From Pseudomonadota bacterium (GTDB lineage: Bacteria > Pseudomonadota > Alphaproteobacteria > Rhodospirillales > Magnetospirillaceae): a stretch of DNA of 32,552 nt. Below the pieces are notes generated by a model. It saw only the letters and a program-made list of their open reading frames with translations, was not told the origin of the DNA and did no database searches. Shown piece by piece: positions 8,271-14,897 of this stretch. Made by a program: the position numbers and the translations under genes. Location of the stretch: contig JAEXAH010000097.1 in the NCBI GenBank assembly GCA_023458315.1, positions 1 to 32,552 on the forward strand, read 5' to 3'. Each line of letters begins with the position of its first letter. The first letter of the stretch is position 1.

Positions 8271-8888
8271 ATGACACCCGAGGAATTCCAGGCCAAGGCC
8301 GCCGTTTCACGTGAAACCATGGATCGCCTGCGCGCCTATGCCGATCTGCTGGTGCGCTGGCAGACCCGCATCAATCTGGTCGGCCCCGATACCATCCCCA
8401 AGCTGTGGCAGCGCCATTTCCTGGATTCCGCCCAGGTTTTCCCCATTCTTCCACAACCTATCCACAGACTTGTGGACATGGGATGCGGCGCCGGCTTCCC
8501 CGGCATGGTGCTGGCCATCCTGGGCGTGCCCGAGGTGCATCTGATCGAATCCGATGCCCGCAAATGCGCGTTCTTGCGTGAGGTGGCGCGCGTCACCGAC
8601 ACCCGTGTCGTCATCCACAACGCCCGTATCGAGCAGGTGACGCCGCTGTGCGCCGATGTCGTCACCGCCCGCGCCCTGGCGTCGCTGGATAAATTGCTGG
8701 GTTGGGCGGAACGGCATCTGTTGCCGGAAGGTCACTGTGTCTTTCTAAAGGGCAGGGGGGTGGAAGACGAATTGACCCTGGCGGCCAAAGAATGGAATAT
8801 CTCGTGCGAGCGGTTTCCCTCTCTGTCGGATCCGTCGGGAACAATCCTCCACCTGAAAGAGGTTCGCCGTGGTCGAGCACAGCACTAG
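8271..8888 (+). CDS. rsmG: 16S rRNA (guanine-N7)-methyltransferase RsmG
   Basis: SAM-dependent methyltransferase (formerly GidB) that methylates 16S rRNA at G527 (E. coli numbering). It has 205 residues. The SAM motif GCGAGFPG is at 71-78, followed by acidic E in HLIESDARKCAFLREV, then VVTARALASLDKLLGWAE and the late FLKGRG motif. ATG 8271 is chosen because the MTPEEFQAKAAVSRETMDRL N-terminus fits the family; the ribosome-binding site is weak. Codons 12-16 (V-S-R-E-T) are written by parS site 3. Codons about 60-69 hold DnaA-box-like sequences with unusual codon choice. The 3' end overlaps parA by 20 bases. Confidence 0.96.
   Translation: MTPEEFQAKAAVSRETMDRLRAYADLLVRWQTRINLVGPDTIPKLWQRHFLDSAQVFPILPQPIHRLVDMGCGAGFPGMVLAILGVPEVHLIESDARKCAFLREVARVTDTRVVIHNARIEQVTPLCADVVTARALASLDKLLGWAERHLLPEGHCVFLKGRGVEDELTLAAKEWNISCERFPSLSDPSGTILHLKEVRRGRAQH
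8303..8318. promoter_or_regulatory. parS site 3 (inside rsmG)
   Basis: The 14-base core GTTTCACGTGAAAC (8304-8317) is perfect; the outermost bases (C and C) deviate from consensus. It lies in frame in rsmG and encodes VSRET, 54 bases after site 2. Confidence 0.88.
8447..8479. other. Cluster of DnaA-box-like sequences within rsmG
   Basis: Three 9-mers resemble the DnaA box TTATCCACA: TCTTCCACA (8447-8455, 7 of 9), CTATCCACA (8458-8466, 8 of 9) and, inverted, TGTGGACAT (8471-8479, 7 of 9 on the minus strand). The stretch is AT-richer than its surroundings and uses codons rare in this window (CTT, CCA, CCT, AGA). That suggests a DNA signal layered on the coding sequence. Binding is not proven. 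Confidence 0.45.
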
Positions 8889-9687
8889 CGTTGCCCCCAC
8901 GAAACCCGCCCGCATTATCGCCATCGCCAACCAAAAGGGCGGTGTGGGCAAGACGACAACCACCATCAACCTGGCCACCGCCATGGCCGCCACCAAGAAG
9001 AAGGTGCTGATCATCGACCTGGACCCCCAGGGCAATGCCAGCACCGGCCTGGGCATCGACCGCTCGGCCCGCGCGGTCAATTCCTATCACGTGCTGATCG
9101 GCGAGGCGCAACTGGCCGATACCGTGCTGCCGACCGAAATTCCCGGCCTGTCGGTGGTGCCGTCCGGCGTCGATCTGTCGGGCGCCGAAATCGAACTGGT
9201 GGAGATGGACCGGCGCGAGCAGCGTCTGGCCGAGGCGTTGGGCACGGTCGGGTCCTACGATTACGTGCTGATCGATTGCCCGCCGTCGCTGAATCTGCTG
9301 ACGGTCAACGCCCTGGTCGCCGCCAATGCGGTGATGGTGCCGCTGCAATGCGAGTTCTTCGCCCTGGAAGGCATCAGCCATCTGGTGCAAACCATCGAAC
9401 GGGTGCGCCAGGCGCTGAATCCCAGCCTGGAATTGCAGGGCATCGTGCTGACCATGTTCGACAAGCGCAACAATTTGTCGGAAATGGTCGCCGCCGATGT
9501 GCGCGAGTTCTTCGGCGACAAGGTTTACAAGACGGTCATTCCGCGCAACGTCCGTATCTCCGAGGCGCCGTCGCACGGCAAGCCGGTGCTGATCTACGAC
9601 GTGAAATGCACCGGGTCCGAAGCCTATATCCATCTGGCCTCGGAAGTGCTGAAGCGCGAACGTAAATTGTTGAAGGCAGCAGGGTGA
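8869..9687 (+). CDS. parA: Chromosome partitioning ATPase ParA
   Basis: Walker-type ATPase that drives segregation of the ParB-parS origin region. It has 272 residues. The deviant Walker A KGGVGKTT is at 23-30 with the signature lysine (Lys24-equivalent region) and final catalytic Lys28. The Walker A' aspartates are in DLDPQGNASTGLGID and Walker B is in YVLIDCPPSLNLLTVNAL. A C-terminal basic, helix-forming tail likely contributes to nucleoid DNA binding. The start is GTG at 8869 with GAAAGAGG a few bases upstream, inside the rsmG 3' end. It is the chromosomal Soj type, without the N-terminal DNA-binding extension of plasmid ParA. It is followed directly by parB. Confidence 0.96.
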   Translation: MVEHSTSVAPTKPARIIAIANQKGGVGKTTTTINLATAMAATKKKVLIIDLDPQGNASTGLGIDRSARAVNSYHVLIGEAQLADTVLPTEIPGLSVVPSGVDLSGAEIELVEMDRREQRLAEALGTVGSYDYVLIDCPPSLNLLTVNALVAANAVMVPLQCEFFALEGISHLVQTIERVRQALNPSLELQGIVLTMFDKRNNLSEMVAADVREFFGDKVYKTVIPRNVRISEAPSHGKPVLIYDVKCTGSEAYIHLASEVLKRERKLLKAAG

Positions 9688-9689
9688 GT

Positions 9690-10616
9690 ATGGTGGCTGA
9701 CGAAAAGCGTCGCAATCTGGGCCGCGGCCTGTCCGCGTTGTTGGGTGATTCCGGCGTGGCCGCCGCCGCGTCGGTGCTGGAGGGCAACGCCGCCGCTCCG
9801 GCCGCCGCCACGGGCAACCAGCCGCGCGGCCTGCGCACCCTGGCGGTGTCGCAGATGAAGCCCGGCAAGTTCCAGCCCCGTCGCCAGTTCGAGGAAGAGG
9901 CCATCGCCGATCTGGTGGAATCGGTGCGGGAAAAGGGCATCCTGCAACCCATCCTGGTCCGCCCCATCGACGACGGCTTCGAGATCATCGCCGGTGAACG
10001 CCGCTGGCGCGCCGCCCAGCGCGCCCAGTTGCACGAAGTGCCGGTGATCATCCGTGAATTCACCGACAAGGAAGCGCTGGAAGTGGCGCTGGTGGAAAAC
10101 CTCCAGCGCCAGGATCTGTCGCCCCTGGAAGAAGCCGACGGCTATCGCCGTCTGGTGGACGAATTCAGCCACACCCAGGAAGAACTGGCCAAGGCGGTCG
10201 GCAAGTCGCGCAGCCACGTGGCCAACATGATGCGCCTGCTGGCGCTGCCCGATCCCATCAAGGCCATGGTCGAGGCCAAGCAGCTTTCCGCCGGTCATGC
10301 CCGCGCCCTGCTGACCGCCGCCGATCCGGTGGCCCTGGCGCGCGAGGTGGTGGACAAGCAGTTGAACGTCCGCCAGACGGAAAAGCTGGCGGCGGGCGAG
10401 GCCAAGGGCAAGGGCGGGGCTTCCGGCGGCGGCCGTCCGGCGACGGCGCTGCACAAGGATGCCGATACCGCCGCCCTGGAACGGGATCTGGCGGAAATGC
10501 TGGGCGTCAAGGTGACGCTGAAATCCCTGGGCAAGGGCGGCGAGCTGACCATCCATTACGGCAGCCTGGAACAACTGGACGATATCCTGTCGCGGCTGAG
10601 CGGCGGCGAACGCTAA
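9690..10616 (+). CDS. parB: Chromosome partitioning protein ParB
   Basis: CTP-dependent DNA clamp that loads at parS and spreads along neighbouring DNA. From ATG 9690 it has 308 residues. The N-terminus (RRNLGRGLSALLGD) is the segment that contacts ParA. The CTP-binding motif GERRWR lies at 102-107, and ENLQRQDLSPLEEADGYRRL follows. The helix-turn-helix TQEELAKAVGKSRSHVANMMR recognises parS. A linker precedes a C-terminal dimerisation domain ending in LEQLDDILSRL. An in-frame GTG at 9684 overlaps the parA stop (GTGA) and is an alternative start; AGGG at 9681-9684 suits the ATG. Three matching parS sites lie 1.4-3.3 kb upstream, so the whole segregation module is in this window. Confidence 0.96.
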   Translation: MVADEKRRNLGRGLSALLGDSGVAAAASVLEGNAAAPAAATGNQPRGLRTLAVSQMKPGKFQPRRQFEEEAIADLVESVREKGILQPILVRPIDDGFEIIAGERRWRAAQRAQLHEVPVIIREFTDKEALEVALVENLQRQDLSPLEEADGYRRLVDEFSHTQEELAKAVGKSRSHVANMMRLLALPDPIKAMVEAKQLSAGHARALLTAADPVALAREVVDKQLNVRQTEKLAAGEAKGKGGASGGGRPATALHKDADTAALERDLAEMLGVKVTLKSLGKGGELTIHYGSLEQLDDILSRLSGGER

Positions 10617-10707
10617 GGCAAGACGGGGTGCCGGTCCTCTCTCTGGCGCCCTGTCCTGGCCCTCTGTAATATGTGGTCCATGGTCGCACCGCTTTGGGGG
10701 AAGTAGG

Positions 10708-11055
10708 ATGCCCGGTGACGCTTCGTTGGAAATGCTGATGGACCGCATTCCGCCCGATGTGGCGGAAAGCTTCACGCCCGCCCAGCGCGCCGCCCTGTGG
10801 AGCGCCACCAAGCCCATCAGTTGGCGCCGTCACCCGGTCAACATCCGCCTGTCCTTTCCCATCATCGGCGGCCGCTATTTCGTCACCGTGGTGGCGGGAC
10901 CGGAAAAGCGTTCGTCGGAACGGCGTTCGCGCGAACGCTTCATGTTTCCCTTGCGCACCGTGGGCAACATCCTTTTTCTTCTCGGCGTCGGTGGGGCGTT
11001 CTATGCCCTGGCGGTTCTGGGCCTCGTGCTGTTTTCCAACCTGATCGAATTCTGA
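10708..11055 (+). CDS. Small conserved-looking membrane protein, function unknown
   Basis: A 115-residue protein I do not recognise. The N-terminal 80 residues are soluble, starting MPGDASLEMLMDRIPPDV, with an FTPAQRAALWSA segment and a strand-like VNIRLSFPIIGGRYFVTVV stretch. A basic patch EKRSSERRSRERF comes next, then one or two hydrophobic helices (about 87-113). Topology suggests a cytoplasmic domain held at the inner membrane by the C-terminus. The start has a strong GGGGGAAG upstream. The preceding 91-base gap after parB shows no clear terminator. Only 12 bases separate it from the YchJ-family gene, so the two are probably one transcript. Confidence 0.8.
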   Translation: MPGDASLEMLMDRIPPDVAESFTPAQRAALWSATKPISWRRHPVNIRLSFPIIGGRYFVTVVAGPEKRSSERRSRERFMFPLRTVGNILFLLGVGGAFYALAVLGLVLFSNLIEF

Positions 11056-11067
11056 GGATTTGCTGAC

Positions 11068-11529
11068 ATGACTTCCTGCCCCTGCGGTTCCGGCCGCGGC
11101 TATGACGATTGCTGTGGCCCGGTGCTGGCCGGTGGCGCTCCGGCCTCGCCGGAAGCGTTGATGCGCTCGCGCTATACCGCTTTCACCCGCGCCGATCTGG
11201 ATTACCTGGAAACCACCCTGGCCCCCGAGGCCAAGGAGGATTACGACCGCGCCGAGACCGAAACCTGGGTCAAGGAAGCCAAGTGGGACGGCCTGGAAAT
11301 CCGTGCCGCCGAGGGCGACCAGGTGGAATTCGTCGCCCGCTACAAGATGCGCGGCAAGATCTTCGCCCATCACGAACTGGCCAGCTTTCGCCAGCACGAA
11401 GGCCGCTGGGTCTATGTGGACGGTGTCATGAACCCGCGCCCCGCCCAGCGCAGCGTGGAAAAGGTCGGCCGCAACGACCCCTGCACCTGCGGCTCGGGCA
11501 AGAAGTTCAAGAAGTGCTGCGGCGCCTGA
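11068..11529 (+). CDS. YchJ-family protein with two SEC-C metal-binding motifs
   Basis: A 153-residue protein with a zinc-binding SEC-C motif at each end: CPCGSGRGYDDCC at residues 4-16 and CTCGSGKKFKKCC near the C-terminus. The middle is an NTF2-like domain beginning EALMRSRYTAFTRADLDYLETTL, the usual YchJ arrangement. SEC-C motifs resemble the SecA tail that binds zinc and contacts SecB or the ribosome; the role of YchJ itself is not established. GAGGA precedes the ATG. The gene ends at a strong terminator that closes the transcript with the upstream membrane protein. Confidence 0.92.
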   Translation: MTSCPCGSGRGYDDCCGPVLAGGAPASPEALMRSRYTAFTRADLDYLETTLAPEAKEDYDRAETETWVKEAKWDGLEIRAAEGDQVEFVARYKMRGKIFAHHELASFRQHEGRWVYVDGVMNPRPAQRSVEKVGRNDPCTCGSGKKFKKCCGA

Positions 11530-11545
11530 GGCGCTGAGCAAGGAA

Positions 11546-11579
11546 AAGGCCGGTTCCCACAAGGAACCGGCCTTTTTTA
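11546..11579 (+). terminator. Intrinsic terminator after the YchJ-family gene
   Basis: AAGGCCGGTTCC (11546-11557), loop CACAA, and GGAACCGGCCTT (11563-11574) form a perfect 12-base-pair stem followed by TTTT. Confidence 0.92.
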
Positions 11580-11630
11580 TGCCGAGATGCCGGGCTGCCG
11601 CCCGGACCCGCTCGGGGAAATTCCCCGAAC

Positions 11631-11703
11631 CCCTTTTATTTTTATCAGGAAAAACAAAGGGGGTTTGGGGCATCGCCCCAAATGGGCGTGGGCGATAGCC
11701 CAC
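11631..11703. repeat. Two-hairpin intergenic repeat, copy 1
   Basis: Contains CCCTTTTATTTTTATC, a run of G, then the hairpin TGGGGCATCGCCCCA and the hairpin TGGGCGATAGCCCA. The reverse complement of 32305-32376 matches it with few changes. It fills the gap between the ychJ-family terminator and the coiled-coil gene. Confidence 0.75.
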
Positions 11704-11745
11704 TTATACTATATCCCGCTGAGTGGAACTCATCGGGGTTTGGTA

Positions 11746-12087
11746 TCAGGCGCGCAAATTCTCCGGCGAGTCGAAGCCCAGTTCGCGGGCTTCGGCGTCG
11801 AAGGCTTCGCGGTACAGGGGATAGGCGGCGGTCTTGGTCATGGTATCGCCGGTCATGGAATTGGTGTACTGGCCGCGCACCAGCAGCGGGTGGGCCGCCT
11901 TGTTGGGGCAGGCATCGCCTTCGGCGATCAGCGCCTTGATCTGGGCCGACAGGCCGGCGGCGTGGCAGGCGTCCAGGTCGGCCTCGCGGCGCAGTTCCTC
12001 GATTTCGGCGCGCAGTTCCTCGTTCTCGTCACGCAGGCGGTCAAGTTCGGTGCGCAGCTCGGCCAGTTCGAATTCGGTGGCGGTCAT
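11746..12087 (-). CDS. Small coiled-coil hypothetical protein
   Basis: A 113-residue protein not recognised by family. Residues 1-38 form a heptad-rich acidic and basic helix (ELAELRTELDRLRDENEEL and on), a clear coiled coil. It is followed by a segment with Cys41 and Cys60, and a C-terminal part with MTGDTMTKTAAYPLYREAF. The coiled coil suggests oligomerisation. The ATG at 12087 is preferred because GAGGT lies 7 bases upstream; a longer frame starting at 12168 would run through a hairpin and has an unlikely N-terminus. It is soluble, with no signal peptide. No operon partner is visible. Confidence 0.72.
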   Translation of the reverse strand: MTATEFELAELRTELDRLRDENEELRAEIEELRREADLDACHAAGLSAQIKALIAEGDACPNKAAHPLLVRGQYTNSMTGDTMTKTAAYPLYREAFDAEARELGFDSPENLRA

Positions 12088-12133
12088 GGGAAAAGACCTC
12101 GTGCAAAGGAAACCAGGGCACGGAAAAACGAAC

Positions 12134-12155
12134 GGCCGGGCATTGCGGCCCGGCC
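12134..12155 (-). terminator. Hairpin with T-run on the minus strand (weak candidate)
   Basis: GGCCGGGC (12134-12141) and GCCCGGCC (12148-12155) enclose six bases. Read on the minus strand, the stem is followed by GTTCGTTTTTCC. It sits between the tRNA gene and the coiled-coil gene, so it could be a second stop for tRNA read-through or part of the coiled-coil gene leader. Confidence 0.4.
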
Positions 12156-12296
12156 TCGTGTCGTTCATTCGCCCGTGCGACGGGAGGAGGGGGGAAGGGG
12201 CTGAAGATGACCCCGTGATCCCTCTTGGCTTTCACCATACGCCGGTCTGATGCGGTCGTAAACCACGGACAATCGCGGATGGTGAAGCCGGAATGC

Positions 12297-12324
12297 GAAA
12301 AAGCCGCCTTGCGGCGGCTTTTCG
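12297..12324 (-). terminator. Terminator of the tRNA-Gly transcript
   Basis: AAGCCGCC (12301-12308) and GGCGGCTT (12313-12320) form a perfect stem around TTGC, flanked by A and T runs, so it can act in both directions. It lies about 25 bases past the tRNA 3' end. Confidence 0.8.
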
Positions 12325-12345
12325 ATATTTCCCCGAAGGAAAAAT

Positions 12346-12420
12346 TGGAGCGGGCGAAGGGATTCGAACCCTCGACCCCAACCTTGGCAAGGTTGTGCTC
12401 TACCCCTGAGCTACGCCCGC
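12346..12420 (-). tRNA. tRNA-Gly (anticodon GCC)
   Basis: Read on the minus strand, the acceptor arm GCGGGCG pairs with CGCCCGC. The D arm is TAGCTCAGGGGTAGAGC, the anticodon loop is TTGCCAA within AACCT...AGGTT, and the T loop is GGTTCGAATCC. CCA is encoded at the end. Length is 75 bases including CCA. No integrase or attachment repeat lies beside it. Confidence 0.97.
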
Positions 12421-12463
12421 TTCCTGGCGTGTTCCCCGTGGCTCAGCGCCGCGGAGGACCGGA

Positions 12464-12492
12464 TAAATACGGGAAAGGATGGGGGGGCGCAA
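12464..12492 (-). promoter_or_regulatory. Candidate promoter of tRNA-Gly
   Basis: On the minus strand TTGCGC (plus 12487-12492) and TATTTA (plus 12464-12469) are 17 bases apart, about 44 bases before the mature tRNA 5' end. The same GC-rich stretch forms a GGGC-GCAA-GCCC hairpin plus T-run on the plus strand, which I think is coincidental. Confidence 0.5.
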
Positions 12493-12624
12493 GCCCTTTT
12501 TTTCATAAATCCGTTTTTTTCCGTCCGCCGCCGCTGGCGGACCGTGGTGCAGGCTTTGCCCTTGCCAGTTGCCCGGTCCCGGTCCATCTATTGCGGGTCG
12601 ATCTTTCACCGGGAACGCAAGACC

Positions 12625-13551
12625 ATGGACCTTATTTTCGGTTCCGGCGCCAAGCCCGCCGCCGCCGCCGCTGGCGGCGACGTCATCAAGGACGGTTCCG
12701 CCGCCACCTTCGCCGTCGATGTCATCGAGGCGTCCATGAAGGTGCCGGTCATCGTCGATTTCTGGGCCACCTGGTGCGGCCCGTGCAAGCAATTGGGGCC
12801 GCTGCTGGAAAAGCTGGTGCGCGAAGCGCGCGGCGCCGTGCGCATGGTCAAGATCGACGTGGACAAGGAACAGGCGCTGGCGGCGCAGTTGCGCATCCAG
12901 TCGGTGCCGACGGTCTATGCCTTCAAGGACGGCCGCCCGGTGGACGGCTTCGCCGGTGCCCAGCCGGAAAGCCAGTTGCGCGCTTTCATCCAGCGCCTGA
13001 CCACCGCCGGGGCGGGCCAGCCCAGCCTGGACGACATCATCGCCGAGGCCAAGCAATTGCTGGCCGAGGGCGATGCCGAAACCGCCGCCGCCGCCTTCCA
13101 GCAGGTGCTGGGCGAGGACCCGGCCAACGCCCCGGCCATGGCCGGTCTGCTGCGCGCCCTGATGGCGCTGGGCGATGTGGACAGCGTGCGGGCCATGCTG
13201 GGCCAGTTGCCGCCCGACATGCTGAAGAACGCCGAGGTGGCGGCGGTCAAGACCGCGCTGGAGCTTCAGGACGCCGCTGCCGCCGGAGCAGGCGAGGCCG
13301 CCGCCCTGCGCCGCCGTCTGGCCGCCGACGCCAATGATCACCAGGCCCGTTTCGATCTGGCCCTGGCCTATTACGGCACCGGCGAGGCCGAAGCGGCGGT
13401 CGAGGAATTGCTGGAACTGTTCCGCCGCGACCGCGCCTGGAACGACGATGCCGCCCGCAAGCAATTGCTGAAGCTGTTCGAGGCGTTCGGCCCCACCCAT
13501 CCGCTGACCCTGTCCGGCCGCCGCCGCCTGTCGGCGCTGCTGTTCTCGTAA
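12625..13551 (+). CDS. cnoX: CnoX/YbbN-type thioredoxin with TPR-like tail
   Basis: A 308-residue cytoplasmic protein. It has an N-terminal extension rich in Ala, a thioredoxin domain at about 25-135 with the active site W-C-G-P-C (Cys51, Cys54) and the cis-proline loop SVPTVYAF, and a C-terminal tetratricopeptide-like region of about 150 residues. This is the CnoX architecture: a holdase that cooperates with GroEL and protects proteins from oxidation. E. coli CnoX lacks the double-cysteine site, whereas the Caulobacter relative keeps WCGPC and is redox-active; this protein belongs to the latter type. ATG 12625 follows GGGAACGCAAGACC. It leads a tight cluster with the LON-N, Trm112-like and DUF971 genes. 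Confidence 0.9.
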   Translation: MDLIFGSGAKPAAAAAGGDVIKDGSAATFAVDVIEASMKVPVIVDFWATWCGPCKQLGPLLEKLVREARGAVRMVKIDVDKEQALAAQLRIQSVPTVYAFKDGRPVDGFAGAQPESQLRAFIQRLTTAGAGQPSLDDIIAEAKQLLAEGDAETAAAAFQQVLGEDPANAPAMAGLLRALMALGDVDSVRAMLGQLPPDMLKNAEVAAVKTALELQDAAAAGAGEAAALRRRLAADANDHQARFDLALAYYGTGEAEAAVEELLELFRRDRAWNDDAARKQLLKLFEAFGPTHPLTLSGRRRLSALLFS

Positions 13552-13562
13552 GGGATCGGGAC

Positions 13563-14216
13563 ATGACCGCCGCCATCGCCGAATTGCCGCGTGTGCTGCC
13601 GGTGTTCGCGGTGTCGGGCGCCATCCTGCTGCCGGGGGCCCGGCTGCCGCTGACGGTGTTCGAGCCGCGCTATCTGGCGCTGGTGGATGCCGCCCTGGGG
13701 GCCGGGCGGCATTTCGCCCTGGTGCAGCCCGCCAGCGAGGGCATGCCCGGTTGCGGGCCGGTGGCGGGGCTGCACGGCGTCGGCACCCTGGCCCGTATCA
13801 CCGCCTTTGGCGAAACCGGCGACGGCCGCTATCTGATCACCAATATCGGCATCACCCGGTTTCGGGTGGCGGGCGAGGCCGAGGGCCGCGACGGCTATCG
13901 CCGGGTGGTGGCGGAATACGGCCCCTATCGTTCCGATCTGGCGCCGCCGGGCGGCGAGCCGCCCATCGACCGCCACCGGCTGATGGCGGCGGTGGGAAGC
14001 TATCTCGGCCGCCAGGGCGTGGCCCTGGACGCCGCCAAGCTGGAGGCGGCGGGCGATGCCGAGGCGGTGGCCGCCCTGGCCATGGCCGCGCCGCTGAGCG
14101 CCGAGGAAAAGCAGGCGCTGCTGGAGGCGCCGACCGTGGCGGAACGGGCGGCGATGATGATCACCTTGTTCGAAATGGCGTTGCTGGCCGACAGCGGCCC
14201 CGCCGTGCTGCATTAG
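13563..14216 (+). CDS. LON N-terminal (substrate-binding) domain protein
   Basis: A 217-residue stand-alone LON-N (PUA-like) domain without the AAA or protease parts of Lon. The start ELPRVLPVFAVSGAILLPGARLPLTVFEPRYLALVDAAL is typical. It continues FALVQPASEG, GTLARITAFGETGDGRYLITNIG, and ends in a helical LSAEEKQALLEAPTVAERA region. It is probably a protein-binding or adaptor module; catalytic activity is not expected. It starts 11 bases after cnoX with GGGATCGGGAC in front and is followed by the Trm112-like gene after 10 bases, so the operon is clear. Confidence 0.9.
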   Translation: MTAAIAELPRVLPVFAVSGAILLPGARLPLTVFEPRYLALVDAALGAGRHFALVQPASEGMPGCGPVAGLHGVGTLARITAFGETGDGRYLITNIGITRFRVAGEAEGRDGYRRVVAEYGPYRSDLAPPGGEPPIDRHRLMAAVGSYLGRQGVALDAAKLEAAGDAEAVAALAMAAPLSAEEKQALLEAPTVAERAAMMITLFEMALLADSGPAVLH

Positions 14217-14226
14217 GAGAATTCCC

Positions 14227-14424
14227 ATGACCGACCGCGTTCCCGGCATCGATCCCAAGCTGATGGAAATCCTGCGCGCGCCGGGCACCCATGCACCGCT
14301 GCGGTATGACGCCGATCATAACGAACTGGTGGACGACCTGGCCGGTCTGGCCTATCCCATCCGCGACGGCATTCCGATCATGCTGCCGGACGAGGCGCGG
14401 GCGCTGGACGGGGCCGACAAGTGA
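14227..14424 (+). CDS. Trm112-family small protein
   Basis: A 65-residue protein matching the bacterial Trm112 (YcaR/DUF343) fold: IDPKLMEILRAPGTHAPLRYD, then NELVDDLAGLAYPIRDGIPIMLPDEAR. The cysteines that bind zinc in other Trm112 proteins (CP..G in the first motif) are replaced by AP..H, a change common in alphaproteobacteria. In eukaryotes and some bacteria Trm112 activates methyltransferases; the partner here is not known. TAGGAGAATTCCC gives a good ribosome-binding site. The stop overlaps the next start (GTGA). Confidence 0.92.
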   Translation: MTDRVPGIDPKLMEILRAPGTHAPLRYDADHNELVDDLAGLAYPIRDGIPIMLPDEARALDGADK

Positions 14425-14861
14425 GCGAGGGCTTCGGCAGCCGCGCCCAGCCGGTGGAGATCAAGATCCGCAAGGCCGAAAAGCGCCTGGACATCACCTT
14501 CGACGACGGCGCCAGCTTCAGCCTGCCCGCCGAATTGCTGCGGGTGGAAAGCCCCTCGGCCGAGGTCCAGGGCCACAGCCCCGACCAGAAGCAATTGGTC
14601 GCCGGGCGTCTGCATGTCGCCATCATCGGCGCCGAACCGGTCGGCAATTACGCCGTCAAGCTGGTGTTCGACGATCTGCACGACAGCGGCATCTACACCT
14701 GGGATTACCTGTATTGGCTGGGCGCCAACCAGGACAAGGTGTGGGATGCCTATGTGGCGGCGCTGGACGCGGCGGGCAAGCACCGCGACCCGGCCCTCAA
14801 TCCCCCCGATCCGCCCAAGCATTCCTGCGGCAGCGGTGGCGGCGGGTGTGGCTGCGGCTGA
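14421..14861 (+). CDS. DUF971 (GBBH-like N-terminal domain) protein with Cys-rich tail
   Basis: A 146-residue protein with the gamma-butyrobetaine hydroxylase N-terminal-like (DUF971) domain: KIRKAEKRLDITFDDGASFSLPAELLRVESPSAEVQGH, then AEPVGNYAVKLVFDDLHDSGIYTWDYLYWLG. A glycine-cysteine tail ending C-G-S-G-G-G-G-C-G-C-G could bind metal. Such domains are found with iron-sulfur carrier proteins and scaffold families, so a role in metal or cluster handling is plausible but unproven. The start is GTG at 14421 within the Trm112 stop. It is the last gene of the cnoX cluster; the next 36 bases lead into a large palindromic repeat. Confidence 0.9.
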   Translation: MSEGFGSRAQPVEIKIRKAEKRLDITFDDGASFSLPAELLRVESPSAEVQGHSPDQKQLVAGRLHVAIIGAEPVGNYAVKLVFDDLHDSGIYTWDYLYWLGANQDKVWDAYVAALDAAGKHRDPALNPPDPPKHSCGSGGGGCGCG

Positions 14862-14897
14862 TCAATTTCCGGCAGCCGTTTGTGCGGGCGGACCAAG

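Noticed and set aside
6287..8320. Open frame of more than 670 codons on the minus strand opposite mnmG
   Set aside because: It is the mirror of a strongly conserved GC-rich gene, and its translation (long Gln/His/Gly/Ala runs) has no family features. Similar mirrors lie opposite ftsK (20306-22777), amtB (17168-18775), comM (plus strand, 24698-26464) and the DUF255 gene (plus strand, 1567-3741).
12346..12420. tRNA-Gly as an integration site
   Set aside because: No integrase gene and no repeated tRNA 3' end was found on either side; flanking genes look like core genes.
12485..12503. Plus-strand terminator GGGC-GCAA-GCCC followed by T-run
   Set aside because: No plus-strand transcript ends here; the same bases serve better as the -35 region of the tRNA-Gly promoter on the minus strand.
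14227..14424. Loss of zinc cysteines in Trm112-like protein as a damaging mutation
   Set aside because: The substitution is common in alphaproteobacterial members and the rest of the protein is intact.
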